Source: Trebouxia sp. TZW2008
Lineage: Eukaryota; Chlorophyta; Trebouxiophyceae; Trebouxiales; Trebouxiaceae
Direction of reading: 5' to 3'
Assembly (NCBI GenBank): GCA_002118135.1
Contig: BDIU01000314.1
Coordinates: 1-64,000 of the forward strand
Length of the DNA: 64,000 bases
Positions 1 to 12,300 of the stretch are shown one piece after another. Every line of letters starts with the position of its first letter. The first letter of the stretch is position 1. The position numbers were made by a program, and so were the translations under genes. The notes under the pieces were generated by a model that had not been told where the DNA came from, did not search any database, and saw nothing but the letters and a program-made list of their open reading frames with translations.

Positions 1-283
1 TATACCGACATACTGCTGTTTCTGACGGTCGGTATATCGAGCGTCGTTGTCACTGTAACGGAGATTTTACATGCTTTAGCCAGCCAACAAGGCTGATCAC
101 ATGTGCCACACTGTGGCAATGACTATATGTCCATGAAATTTAGGCAGTGCATTGACATGCCTCTTGACATGCATGACATGCATGATGTGCGTGCTTTGCA
201 AAATGCCAGCGTGACCTAACAGCAATGAACGCTTCGACTCGCATACGCTGTATGCATGACACTGTCTCAGCGTCAGCGCAGTG
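1..283. other. 5' flank of the Sec23 gene; no gene seen
   Basis: No supported coding region. The first 36 bases form an inverted repeat: TATACCGAC at 1-9 is matched by its exact reverse complement at 28-36, with an 18-base loop. The rest presumably holds the Sec23 promoter and 5' UTR; no convincing TATA box was recognised. Confidence 0.5.
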
Positions 284-3200
284 ATGGCTGATCCGCAATA
301 CGCAACTTTAGAAGCGTACGATGGAACTCGATTCGCCTGGAACGTGTGGCCTCTGAGCAGGATCGAGGCGAACCGGATGGTGATCCCCCTTGGCGTTATG
401 GTCACCCCGCTACGGCGTGTGGAGGGAATGACCAGCCTACAGTATGAGCCAGTCAGGTGTCGTGGATGTCAGGGCATCCTCAACCCATACAGCCAAGTCG
501 ACTTCGCCAGTATGATCTGGCTATGCCCTTTCTGGTAGGACACCGCATAACCAACTTGGTGTATAAATCTGTGATCCGTGATGAATCGTTCACTTTGGAT
601 GCAGCTACAACCGAAACTCCTTTCCTCCGCACTATCAGGGCATCAACGAGGTGCAACTGCCAGGAGAGCTGTTTCAGGAAGCTGTCTCAGTCGAGTACAT
701 CTTGCAACAGCCAGTCAGAGCGCCGCCAGCATTTGTGCTAGTGCTTGATCTCAGCCAGAGCATGGAGGCACTTGCAGTAAGGACATTTCTTGACAACACC
801 TTGATATGCAAGCCTGTCATGCCTGACCTCATGGGAAACATGTTTGTATGTGTGACATGTAACATGACATGCAGGACATGAAGCAGAGTGTGAAGCAAAT
901 GCTCCAAACGCTACCAGACTACTGTCTTGTGGGGCTCATCACTTTCGGCGCAATGGTCACAGGTACAAGTCAGCCTGCATGCCTTTTGCTGCTCCACAAC
1001 ACCCCAAACATAGGAAAGAAGTCTTCAAGCTTGACCTGCACAAGCGCACTCTCTGCCTGTGCCTTCATGTTCAACAGACCTGCCTTTCTCTCCATCCGAA
1101 GTCATGACCTCTGCCTGCTGCAGTCCACGAGCTCTCAAAGCGTCCTGCATACCCCTGTCTCTGAAGTGATCATAGGTTGTGTTTCACAAGATTGCAACTG
1201 CTGCTGCAGTTCATGAGCTTGCAGCGTCAGACATACCCAGGGCATACTTCTTCAGAGGAACCAAGGAGGTGACTGCACCAGAGGTTGCCAAGCTGCTTGG
1301 GCTAGGGCTGGTGCAGTATAAGCGGCAGGCTGGCATGCCAGGGCCGTCAAGTAGTCCGGGGCTAGGGCGTTTCCTGTTGCCCTACAGCGAGTGTGACTAC
1401 ACCCTTGAGAGCATCATAGATGACCTTCAGGTGTGTCTGCAAAGGCCTTCTCACCTTTGACTGCTCAGCACAGCACCCATCCTGTGCTTGCACGATGTGG
1501 GCAAGCATAGGCCTCAGCTTTGGACAAGTAAGCTTGCTCATAGGCACCTTGATTGTCAGAGGCTTGAGCATAACCATTGAACCATCAGGATCAGTTGAAG
1601 CCCTGGTGACAAAGCTGTCACAAATGTCAGTTATAGTCCTACATTGACCCAGCTATCTCGGCTGAACAGCATCACAAACACATGTCAGCCATTAACACAA
1701 CTAAGACAGGCACCTTTCTGCAGCCAGAGTTGCAACCAAGTGGAAAACGGCAGCGCCTAGTGAGAGCAACAGGAGCTGCTGTTGGCGTTGGTGTAGCATT
1801 GATGGAGAACTGCGTTCCTGGCACAGGCGGGCGCCTCATGGTGTTCACTGGGGGGCCGTGCACCACAGGCCCTGGCAGTGTCGTTGGGCTAGCCCTTGAG
1901 GAGAGCATACGCACCCACAGGGTACGCATCTTTACTGCGCTGCATATACTGCCATAATTTCAAGTCTGCCTGCAATAGTTGCCTAATGTATTGCTGTTGG
2001 CATCTGGGTCACATTGCAAGTCTGAAATGTTGCAAGCAGCTGAAAGTTGTCTTGAGAGACAAAAGGTCTCAGCAGGCCAGAGCACATCACATGCAGGGCT
2101 GCTGTCTGTTGGCATGCAAGTTCATTTTGATTTTGAAGTCTGGTCTGTATGCACTACATGTATGTACAGCTGTGACTCTTCACAATGGCAACCTCAAAAT
2201 ATGACTAGTGATATGAATTTGCAGAAGGTCGCAGCTTCAGCGATTAGAGTATGTGCTCTGCAGGACTTTGAGAAGGGTGATGTGAAACAGTTCAGGAAGG
2301 CGTGCCAGTGGTATGAGACCCTGGGGCAGCGCATGGCAGGCTCAGGGCATTGCCTGGATGTCTTTGCCTGCAGCTTGGACCAAGTTGGCATTGCAGAAAT
2401 GCATGATGCAATTTCAGTGACAGGTGAGGTTGTCGCACATGTGTGGTCTGCACATACGCCTTTGCAACAGTGTTTATCTCATATATCTTGTGGCTGGGCT
2501 GTACATAGGCTAGTTCAGAATGTGTGTGTTGCTGCACCAGGGTCTGTTGGGCTGCAAAAACGCACATGTTTGGCCCCTTCAAATGTCTGATGTTTGCTGC
2601 CATTTGGGAATGCAAATGGTTGCTCGGATTCAAAACAAGGTCATAGCACCCTTTTGTTTTCCACTCTGCAGCTGTACAGAATGCAAATCTGTGCAGCATA
2701 GGATGTTGTACACGCTGGAACACATAGGTGTACACATACTTTTGTGGCTGCAGGCGGTGTTGTGGTGCTAGCAGAGCAGTTCTCCCATGATATCTACAAA
2801 AAGTCTCTTGCCCGGCTGTTTGAGATCGATGAGCACGGACACTTACAGATGTACTTCAACGCTACCTTTGATGTCATTGTGAGCAAGGTGAGTGGTTGTC
2901 ACTTCCCCGACAAGTCATGTTGCCAGGTCTCTACTCTCAGCTGCTACAAATCTGACTGCTGCAAATCTCAATACAACTGTGATCCAGCAGAAGAGTATAG
3001 CAAAATTCTGCTGCTTGTGAGTAGTGTAAGATACTTGTGTGGGGCTTTGCATGCGCCTAGCACGTACAAGTATGCATTCTGTAATGTCCACAAACAACAA
3101 GACAGTCATGGTCAGTAAAGGGTCCTGGGGTTTAGGGTTTAGGGTTCAGCTATATTTAGGGTTTAAGGTATATGACTATACTTGACAATTAGCTTCCCTC

Positions 3201-6200
3201 CGCTAGCAGCGCAATGTCACAAACATGGCTCTACTGGCCTTGCTGTGCTGCAGGACATCAGGGTAGCAGGTGCAAGTGGACCTGTCACATCAGCCAACAA
3301 CAAGTCTCCCTTAGCGAGTGAAGTTGAGCTTGGTGTCGGCGGCACAACCAGTTGGAAGCTGTGTGCCATGACGCAAGCCACTTCCTTGGGCATGTTCTTT
3401 GAGGTTGCAGCCAGTCATGGGACGGTCCTAGAACCTGGTCAGATACTGTGCCTGCAGTTCCAGACGCAGTATCAGCATCCCAGCGGCCAGCAGAGGTTGC
3501 GTGTGACAACTGTTGCACGGCCCTGGGCAGAACCAAACGCCCCCGAGGTACAGGAAGCTGATCTGCTTAGCTGTGCACCAATGCTTGCATGTTGGTACAT
3601 CACTCACGTACACACCACGGCAAACCTGCATGTCGGGCTGGCGTGGCATGAGCAAATGCTTGCAAGCGCTTGCAAAAGGTGTGTGGACCCATTGCCTGCC
3701 CAAGCTTCATTCTCTGTATGCCATAAGGTGCAATATGGCATCTGCACTTGCCTTGTGCTTCAAAAGGCATTGAACAGGCAATCTGCTTTTGGCAATACAA
3801 TGTAAAGCCTATGCCAATCACCGGCGCATACAACATGAGACAACAGTGTTGCTGCAGATTGCCTCGAGCTTTGACCAGGAGGCAGCTGCAGCTCTTCTAG
3901 CGCGGCAAGCACTTTTCAGGTCAGACCACCATCTTGCCTGTGCTTTTCATGCCAAGGTCGCCTCTACTGATGCATTTGCTGAACACAACATAAGCATGCT
4001 GGTGGCTCTGCTTGCTTGATCAGCACCTGATGCTCAGTACGTGCAGTGACCCTGGGACAATCTGACAGTTTGAGCTCTTGCATGCTCATTCTCCTGCTTT
4101 AAAGAAAAAGTCGCTGCTGTTGTAAGTCGGCAACCAAGCTATTCGATGCTCTGGCGACATGCCTGCTGTTACTTGGCTACTGTCTGCATTGACGCTTTTC
4201 AGACCCAGCAAGACCATGTAGTTTCAACAGTCTTGTGAAGTGCCTGTTACAGTCAAGTAGATGTCTTTGATGTGCTGCGATGGCTTGACCAGGCCTTGAT
4301 AGCATTCTGTGACTTTGACGCTGCTCATGATGTTTCATGCCATTCCGCTGAATCAATGCTGCGTGGATTGACAGGTGTAGTCAAGAAGATGTTTTTGATG
4401 TGCTACGATGGCTTGACCGAATTTTGATACGAGTCGCCTCCAAATTTGGTGACTACACAAAGGACAATCCAAACAGCTTCCAATGGCCAGCAACCTTCAC
4501 ATACCTTCCTGATTTCCTCTTCCACCTGCGGCGCTCCCAGTTTCTGCAGGTACAGTGACTTTCATTATGACTGCGGAGCTTACTACGAAAAATGCCTGTA
4601 CAGCAAATTGTGCTCACTCAGAGGTACCACTGTAGCCAGCACATAGTGATTGGTTCTGTGTGTCCTTACATCAAGGATGTCCAAGCGTCCTGCCAAAGAC
4701 AGACATTGAGCACACACAACTGTTGCACACTTGACTTGAGGATCTGTTCTGATCAAAGACTGCTGCACAGGTGATTGTCTGTGACGCCATGTCTGTCAGA
4801 GACCTGTGACTGTCCCTTGCGCTACGAGTCTTCAACAATACACCTGGTGGGACAAGCCTCCACAGGCTGACCCTGGAATGGTGTCTCTTTTCTCTCAAAC
4901 AATCTGTGACTATTTCATGACTGCAGGTGTTCAACAATGCACCAGATGAGACAGCATTCCACAGGCTGACCCTGGAGCAGGATACATGTTCCTTCTGATG
5001 AGAACCTGACCGTCTTTGACTGAAATTTGGTTGTTGAAAGGGCTGTGATGCAGGTGTTCAACAACACGCCTGATGAGACAGCTTTCTACAGGCTGAAGTT
5101 GAAGCAGGGTATATGTTGCATTAAATGAAAAACTGGTCATCTTTGACTGAGAACTTGATTGTCAAAGAGTTATGATGCAGGCATTCAACAAACACGTCTG
5201 ATGTGACAGCCTTCTATAGACTGACCCTGGAGCCAGATGTCTTTTGCAATGCACACAAGCTGTCAAAATGGTCTCAACTTGTGGTTACTTCTGGACTGCA
5301 GGTGTTCAATAACACACCTGATGAGACAGCTTTCTACAGGCTGACCCTGGAGCAGGAGGGGGTGCAGCCCTCCCTGCTCATGATGCAGCCCACCCTCACC
5401 AGCTTTACCTTTGACAGCCCACCACAGCCAGTGCTGCTGGATGTTGCTTCCATGAGGTACTGCTTGGCCTTAGTACAAATTAATAATAACTATTACACTT
5501 TCCAGCAACAGTGCTATGCTGAGCATCACGGAATCGAAGTCAACTTACGAAAGTCACACAGAACAATGGTGCCCAGCTTGGTTTTAGCTATGAACCTTGT
5601 GCCAATTTTTCTGGCAGATGTGTTCTGCCCTGTGCTGTTCCTGCTGATAGTGTATCTGGACTTCATGCTGTTTATGTTGGTAACTGAGCATCTAGTAATA
5701 CCAATGGCCCAATGTAGCCACTCCTGCTGCCGTAGCCCCCGGTGAGGTATGGCTTGATCACATCTCTGACAGGTTTTTGCTGTTTGGTCTGGCACATGTG
5801 CATCTGCTCTGTGCTGTTGCTGTTGACTGTTTGTCAGCTGCTCAAGAATCACCAATTGGCTTTTTACGTTTGACCATGCAGTAATGCCAGCACAAAGTAC
5901 AGCTTCTTACGTTATGTGCTGTCACTTGCAGGCCTGCCTGCATACTGTTGCTGGACACCTGGTGCATGGTGGTGGTGCATTACAGCAAACAAATGCTGTG
6001 ACATCATGGGCTATTGCTTACAGGCCTGACTGCACATTGCTGCTGGACAATTTGGTTCATGGAGGTTGTGGATCACCGCAAACACATCCTGAAACATGAT
6101 GGGCTGCTGCTCACAGGCCTGACTGCACACTGCTGCTGAGGCCATGGGTTTTCATCATGGCAATCACATCTCGTGATGTTTGCGCTTCTGTTCACAGGCC

Positions 6201-7482
6201 TGACAGCATACTGCTGCTGAAAACATGGCTTTTCATCATGGCAATTGCATCCTCTAATGCACTGGGCTGTTACTTACAGGCCTGACTGCATACTGCTGCT
6301 GGACACCTGGTTCATGGTGGTGGTGCATTACGGCAAGACTGTGGTGGAGTGGCGCAAGGCCGGCTACCACCTGCAACCTGATCAAGATGGCTTCAGGCAA
6401 GTTGGCATGGCCGTCCATCACTGTTAACATGTCTTAGAGCAAGCTCACGGCCTATTGCATGTTGCAGTTCTGTAGGTGTCAGCTGAGTGACTGATGCATA
6501 TAGCTGTTGCACTGAGGCAAATGTGACCAGTCTTTAGCATGAAATACACTCAAAAATTGCTGTCAAATGCCTGATTGCATCCTTGTTTTCTTGCTTTCCC
6601 CTGTCTTCTAGCAAAGAAGCCTTGAAATTCCTGACACACCCCCATTGCACTTGCTTACAAGCTTCTCAAGGCAGCTTGGGCTGTCAAGTGAGCACATGAC
6701 AGCATAGATGCATTGCTGCAGGGAGTTGTTGGCATCGCCTGTCCAGGAAGCCAAGCAGCTGTTGCGTGGGCGCATTCCCGTGCCTAAGCTGCTAGAATGT
6801 GATCAAGGAGGCAGCCAGGTACTCCTGCTTCAAACACAGCACAGCACTTTGTGACACTACTGTGATGTTGAGTAACATCTGCTGACTATATCCACACGCT
6901 TTGATCCTGCAGCTGCAGTGTTCTAAGGCTAATGTTGTTGACACTGCGTCATGCTGGACAGCTACTGCACTTATAGCGCATCATAACACACATGATTCTG
7001 CATAGTCAGTCAGGGCTGTCCTTGATGTTACAGAGGGTATATGGGATAAACAGCATTACTAGCTAGATGGTGAGGTGTGAATTCCTCACACTGCTACACT
7101 TGAGATGTTGAATGTGTGTTAAATGCAGTGAAGAGCCTCAGTGCGGCCCTTTTTTGTTGTATGGCTTGACAAGAACCTCGTTACCAATCCCATGCAGGCA
7201 TTCCTGAAGCTGATTGTGAGCTGGTGTCATTGCAGGCGCGCTTCCTGCTTGCCAAGTTGAATCCAAGTGCCACACATCAGAATGATCAGGGCTTGGCCAG
7301 CGAAATCATCTTCACAGAAGATGTGTCTCTGGAGGTAGGCACTCAATCAGACTCAGTTGTGTTGCCATGCAACCAATACTGAATCTTTCCCTTGCTGTCA
7401 ATACAGGCTTTGCTGCTGACTCTGATGATTGATGCTGCAGGTCTTCACTGAGCATCTTCGCAGACTGGCAGTACAAGCTTGA
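284..7482 (+). CDS. SEC23: Sec23, COPII coat GTPase-activating subunit (15 exons)
   Basis: Sec23 is the inner-coat COPII subunit that stimulates Sar1 GTP hydrolysis at ER exit sites. Exons: 284-534, 605-776, 875-962, 1210-1430, 1724-1921, 2264-2423, 2754-2887, 3254-3547, 3858-3919, 4381-4549, 5302-5456, 6280-6396, 6722-6818, 7236-7334, 7441-7482. They sum to 2259 nt (752 aa), close to the usual length of about 765. The zinc-finger cysteines are C59, C62, C81 and C84; the last codon of that motif is split by intron 1. The trunk has [12 protein letters not shown], then FFRGTKE and [12 protein letters not shown]. The gelsolin-like end reads [14 protein letters not shown] and stops at [13 protein letters not shown]. 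The ATG at 284 gives the family N-terminus [20 protein letters not shown]. Intron 12 starts with GC (GCAAGT at 6397). Exons 10, 11 and 12 have decayed tandem copies upstream. Family call is certain; exact edges are by eye. Confidence 0.95.
3127..3168. repeat. Interstitial telomere-like tract (TTTAGGG)
   Basis: Two perfect TTTAGGG units at 3131-3144 are followed by degenerate copies up to about 3168, inside Sec23 intron 7. TTTAGGG is the plant and trebouxiophyte telomere repeat; Chlamydomonas has TTTTAGGG. Probably a scar of break repair or a chance fragment. Confidence 0.7.
4244..4301 (+). repeat. Echo of Sec23 exon 10 (acceptor side)
   Basis: The segment with GATGTGCTGCGATGGCTTGAC repeats the acceptor and first ~50 bases of exon 10 (4381 on, GATGTGCTACGATGGCTTGAC). 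It carries an early stop, so it is a non-coding relic in the preceding intron. Confidence 0.8.
4822..5250 (+). repeat. Four echoes of Sec23 exon 11 start
   Basis: Copies begin near 4827, 4924, 5049 and 5179, each with the end of the intron and the start of exon 11. They read [54 protein letters not shown] and a frameshifted copy. The real exon at 5302 reads [18 protein letters not shown] and alone runs on into [10 protein letters not shown]. Spacing is roughly 95-130 bp. Confidence 0.9.
5926..6250 (+). repeat. Four echoes of Sec23 exon 12 start
   Basis: Acceptor plus GCCTGACTGCAYACTGCTGCTG recurs at about 5930, 6020, 6115 and 6197 before the coding copy at 6280. Homology decreases through the exon, and each copy ends before [13 protein letters not shown], which is found only in the last one. 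Spacing is 80-95 bp. Confidence 0.9.
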
Positions 7483-7873
7483 TACTATACAGAGATATGT
7501 AGCGTATGAAGCTATGACGTCTTCAACGAGATGCAGCCCTGCTGAGTAATGCGCTCAGCAGGCAGGTTTACATTGGTTCACATCCGCTTCTCAACCAGCA
7601 AATACAGACTAGCCGTCTGATATGCCCTAGCCCAGCATATCGACCAGGCCACTACTTGTTCTGAATCAGAACCAGACCATGCTGGCACAATGAAAAGCCA
7701 CAAAGAAGCACCTGATTCAGTACTGTGCTGCCACGGCTATACTTCGTCTATGTGAGAAGCATACAACAATGTGCATAGCCTTTCACTCGCTTTCAGACCC
7801 AGTATCTAGTTGTCATGAATGTGACCACGAGCATTGCCAGCGTCGAGCAGGCCTGACCCCAAAGAAGTTATCA
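7483..7873. other. Convergent intergenic region with hairpin
   Basis: This is the space between the Sec23 stop and the dehydrogenase stop, presumably both 3' UTRs. A perfect 9-bp stem with a 7-base loop lies at 7538-7562 (CCTGCTGAG / CTCAGCAGG). No gene seen. Confidence 0.6.
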
Positions 7874-8814
7874 TCACTTTATATTCAAATTCAGTTCAGC
7901 ATGCTGAAGATGCAGTCCACCGTCAACTGGCAGTGAAACGCCAGTGATGAATGAACCCTTTGAAGAGCACAAGAAAGCAACAGCCTCTCCAATCTCTGTA
8001 GGTTCTGCCCACCGCTTAGCAGGAGTGCTTTGGCAGTATGTCTTCACATCAACCATGGTTTGCCCCACTGACTTAGCCACCGCGTCCAATGCACCTGTCA
8101 GTACTACGCCAGGAATCACGCAGTTGACATTGATGCCCTTGCCAGCCAAAGCACTGGCCTGAGATCTGACAAGAAACTCAACAGCAGCTTTAGCTTGGCC
8201 TGGATTTTCATATCCTACTCTAGGAGGGTAATTTGCATTGCACCCTGGACTGGAAATGGCTACTGCATGTTTGAAGCCTGAGCAATTTAGGGCAAGGTTC
8301 AATCCTCTTTTGAATGCTTGTGGATACACTTTATGGTAATAGTCCCATGTTTGCTCAAATTCAGCATCCTGTCCTGGCTGCAGCTCAGTTGCCTGTGTTG
8401 TGACTCCAACAAACAGACCAGCATTGTGGACAAATGCAGAGCACTGGTTGTTAAACTGCCCTGAGATCACATCAAATAGCTTCTGCATGGTGGCTGGGGC
8501 AGCAACGTCGCCTCCGAGGGTCACCACCTTGATCTTGAACTCCTGTTCCAGCTGATGCTTGATCTCTTGGGCGGCGTCCTTGTTTGCGTGATAACCTAGG
8601 ACCAGATCATACCCCTCGCGAGCCATGACCTGGGCAATGCCCAAGCCAATGCCTGTACATAGCCCATAGCTGTGCAGACGTAAGGCAGGAAATAGCCACG
8701 GACTGAAGTGTGGTTCCAGTAGCTGCAGCTGCCAAGCCTCTGCAAAGACATCTGCACACAAGACGCCATATGCGCACCTCTGGTCCCTCCGGTGATTACC
8801 GCTGTCTTGCCCAT
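7874..8814 (-). CDS. Short-chain dehydrogenase/reductase, atypical active site (2 exons)
   Basis: NAD(P)-dependent Rossmann oxidoreductase of the SDR superfamily; substrate unknown. Exon 1 is 8814-8778 and encodes MGKTAVITGGTR. Exon 2 runs 8652-7874. The joint rebuilds the cofactor motif GGTRGIGLGIA, which proves the intron (GTGCGC to ACAG). Total 271 aa, normal for the family. NNA is represented by VHNAGLF, and the C-terminal FITGVSLPVDGG is typical. The catalytic region reads AISS then YENPGQAKAAVEF: the Tyr is seven residues before the Lys rather than four, and Pro occupies the classical Tyr position. It may belong to an atypical SDR branch or have lost activity. Divergent from the ABC transporter, about 500 bp between start codons. 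No exon echoes seen. Confidence 0.88.
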
Positions 8815-9012
8815 ATCGGAGACTCGCGGGCGTTGTGGTGCAAGGCGTGTTCTTGCAAAGACAGACAATCTATGCTGATTGCAAAGTGCACTGAGCGAAA
8901 AGCACCCGCAGGAGTTGAGGCTTGTGTCGCCACTTGAAGCTATGCAGCTGACAAAACGTATCGAGTCAGCCAAATTCGGACGTTGGCAAGTCAAGAAAGC
9001 GAGAGACTCATC

Positions 9013-9109
9013 TTAAATGCCTCGGCGCTTCGTTCTGAAGTAGAGCGTGGAGGTGACGATACCAGTAAAGATTGCCATATTGGTGGCCAGCAATGCGATG
9101 AGGATGTTG
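9013..9109 (-). CDS. Candidate last exon of a small membrane protein (unidentified)
   Basis: Read from 9109 down to the stop at 9013-9015, this stretch encodes NILIALLATNMAIFTGIVTS, one hydrophobic helix, followed by a basic tail TLYFRTKRRGI. A CACAG acceptor sits directly upstream. It looks like a tail of a small ER or mitochondrial membrane protein, but no 5' exon with matching phase was found. It could also be chance within a 5' UTR. Confidence 0.3.
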
Positions 9110-9310
9110 CTGTGTAGGCGTTACATTGGGCATTCGCCTGATTACGCTTCAAATTACGCCATTTTAGCATTAATAATGACGGGACCGCACGTGCGCGCTG
9201 CCTGGCGTTTGTGCTGGTGACCCTTAAGCAACGACATAATCGCGTGCCCCGGCGTCGAAACAGTGCGACTGTCCGGCTGCACTTCCTGCAGATTGCGGCA
9301 GGACGCAAGC

Positions 9311-12300
9311 ATGGAAGACACTGACGATCATCGTGCTTCAAATACAAGTCGTGGGTCCGTCTTCGAGATGACTGGCAGTGCGTTTCAGTCTCAGCACTCG
9401 TTTCACAGACAGTCGACGGCCGAAGATGATCACGAGTGCCTTTTGCGAGCAGCCATGGAACAAGCGGCCGAGCATCCAGAACGTCACCGCATGGCCGTAC
9501 TGCCCTCCAGAAACAAGAGCAGCGTTCAAGTGATCGATGTCAAGAAGTTGACGACGTCGAAGAAACAGCTAGTGCTGTCTCGCGCCATGGAGACAAGCGG
9601 ACAGGACAACGAACGCTTGCTTACAAAGATTCGCGAGCGGCAAGACAGGTGATTTTTGTCACGTAGAAGCCCCGTTATTCGTCTCCTACCTATATGCATG
9701 GCATATATTTCATGTTCCTGCTTGTGTGTGGCCTTTATCAATCACCTATGCATGCTTTGCAAGCAACACAGTAACTTGCCAGTAACGGAAAAGTCGACTT
9801 TTAAAAAGAAGCATGACTCCTGCAGAGCTGGAGTGGAGCGTTCCAGAGTACAAATCCAGTTTAGAGATATCAACTATGAGGCTGAAGTCATCATAGGCAG
9901 TGCTGGCTTGCCATCGGTGTCAAACAGTTTCAAGAACCTCTTCCTGGTATGGGGTTACTCCAGTGCAACAAGTTGTGTGGCGCCACAGCAGACTGCTATC
10001 ATACGCTGCAACATTGGCAAAACATGGTCCGCACAGGCTGCATGCTTCATCATCAAATGCATGACAGCAATGCAAGCCCTGGTCAGTGCCTCACAATTTG
10101 GAAAGGAAGCCGCTCAGCTACATCATCTGTTACCAACTTACAGCCCGAAACTTCAAGAGCATTTACACACATATGTGTGTCCAGTGCTAAGCATAGCTAG
10201 CTTTGTTGCAGACTCAAGCTGTGCACTGCACTCACTCTATACATCTGCTGCATTGCAGAGCCTGGGTAAGCTTGTTGGCAAGCACCCTGGAGAGAAGCGT
10301 AGTATGAAGATCCTCAAAGGAGTGTCAGGAGCACTGAAGCCAGTGAGTCTTGCACTGGCCCAATGCAAAGCTCATTTTCCATGGACAACTTGCAAAAACT
10401 TTTCTTTTGGCATATGGGCAGTCTGCAAATGCAATACTTCTGCTGTGCTGTTCCATCGCATCATTGCAGCACTCTGCCATGCAGCTGTGTATGCTGTCGC
10501 CTACAGCTATACCACCTGAAGCATGTCATGCTTGTCCCTAGTATGTCACGCATGATGCACTGCTGGCTTTGACTGGCGTCGCAAAGCTCATGCATGTGTG
10601 TTGCATTGCCATGAGCAACGCAGCAGTTGTTTCAATTATTCATTCTCAACGTATGCTAGACAAGCTCAGCAGGCCCAGCTAGATAGTGGAGCCACTGTCT
10701 CCTGTGACAGCACATCAGGCATACCGCTTGATACAATATGACCTTACATCAGATGTCTTCACTGTGATGCTTTCAGCAACCCAACCTAGTGAGCCAGCAC
10801 TTGGCACACACACAGCTAGCGCCTGTGCTTGAGTGTGTGTTGTACTATGTGTTTATTCTTATTGTGGCTGTCACTATTGTTACGACTCTTGCATCTGCAG
10901 GGGCGCATGTGCCTGCTTTTGGGCCCACCAGGCTCTGGCAAATCATCCCTGCTGAAGATTCTTGCTGGCAAAATCAGAAACAGCAAACTAGTCAAGGTAT
11001 GTCAAGCCATCAGCTTCAGCTACCCACTAGCCTGCTTTGGGGTCCTTGTTGTTCTTCTTCTTAGCCAGCAGCTCATCTTCTTAGCCAGCAGCACAATGAC
11101 CCTTTTTAGTCAGCAGTACAATGTCCCTGTATGGAGCATCGTATCGTGGCACGCGTTCTGGCTTAGTCAGCAGTACACAGTCCCTGTATATACTATCATA
11201 TCATGACGTGACTTCTGGCTTAGTCAGCAGTACACAGGCCCTGTATATACTATCATATCATGACATGAGTTCTGGCTCTGTGCTTGACAAGCATTACAAG
11301 GTGTGTACAAAGCATCATATCATGCTATGAGTCTTGGCTGTTACATCATGGTGTTTATTGTATCCTGCCCTGCCCTGTCTCTCTTGCAGTGCCTGCACCA
11401 GCCTTGGTTGTTGTACTGGCCAGTAGTCCTTGACCTTGCTGGTGTCTCAAACTTGTCCATGTCTATCACAGCTATGTGCAGCTATGCTGCATATGATCCT
11501 ACCATCAGACTTCGTGCCACCTCAAGTATACTTTGCTGTTGTCTCAAAGTTGCCCGTGTCCATCACAGCTTTGTGCAACTATGCTGCATTTGATCCTGCT
11601 CCCGGATTCCATGCCGCCTCAACTATACTTTGCATCAAGTGTTGTGACCCCAGCACTGTCAAAATCTCAGTCATCAGTGTTGGCATCTGTTTGTCATGCT
11701 GTTGTGTGTAGCCGCCTGCTGCTCTGCTGCTGAGGCTGCAACTAATGGTCATCAACATTCCACTGCATCATAGTTGAGCAAATTGCAACATGTGAAAGGA
11801 GACATGGTGTACATTGGCAGACAGTTCAGCAAGTTTGTTGCTGAGGCTGCAATTACAGATCACCAATATTTCATAGCATCATACTGAGCAAAATGCAACA
11901 GGTGAAAGGAAATATACTGTACAACGGCAAAAACTTCAGCGATTTTGTTGTGGAGAGGACCTCCGGATACATAGAGCAGACAGACCAGCACTATGCCCCT
12001 TTGACTGTACGGGAGACCTTTGACTTTGCTGCTTGGTGCCAAGGCACAGGCTACCGTGAAGGTATGCGCGCTTTGCATGCTGGGCTTGTTGTGCCTAGCT
12101 TTTGCTGTTTGCCTGCAGCTTACTAATGATGGTGTACTGGTTCCATTCTATGTCACTGGTGCAGTTGGTGCTGTAGATTGTAGCTGACTTTGCAACACTG
12201 CAAAATGTCTCATCCAAAGTTGTCCTGAACGTTATCTTTGTCTTCATCAGGCTTGTTTGACATGAAGATGTGGCTTTGACATGACATTTGTTCCTCGTGT

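Noticed and set aside
8596..8994. A continuous minus-strand gene including MGKTAVITGGTRG
   Set aside because: Reading through gives nonsense after GGTRG. Splicing from 8778 to 8652 restores the SDR cofactor motif, so this is a 5' UTR plus exon 1.
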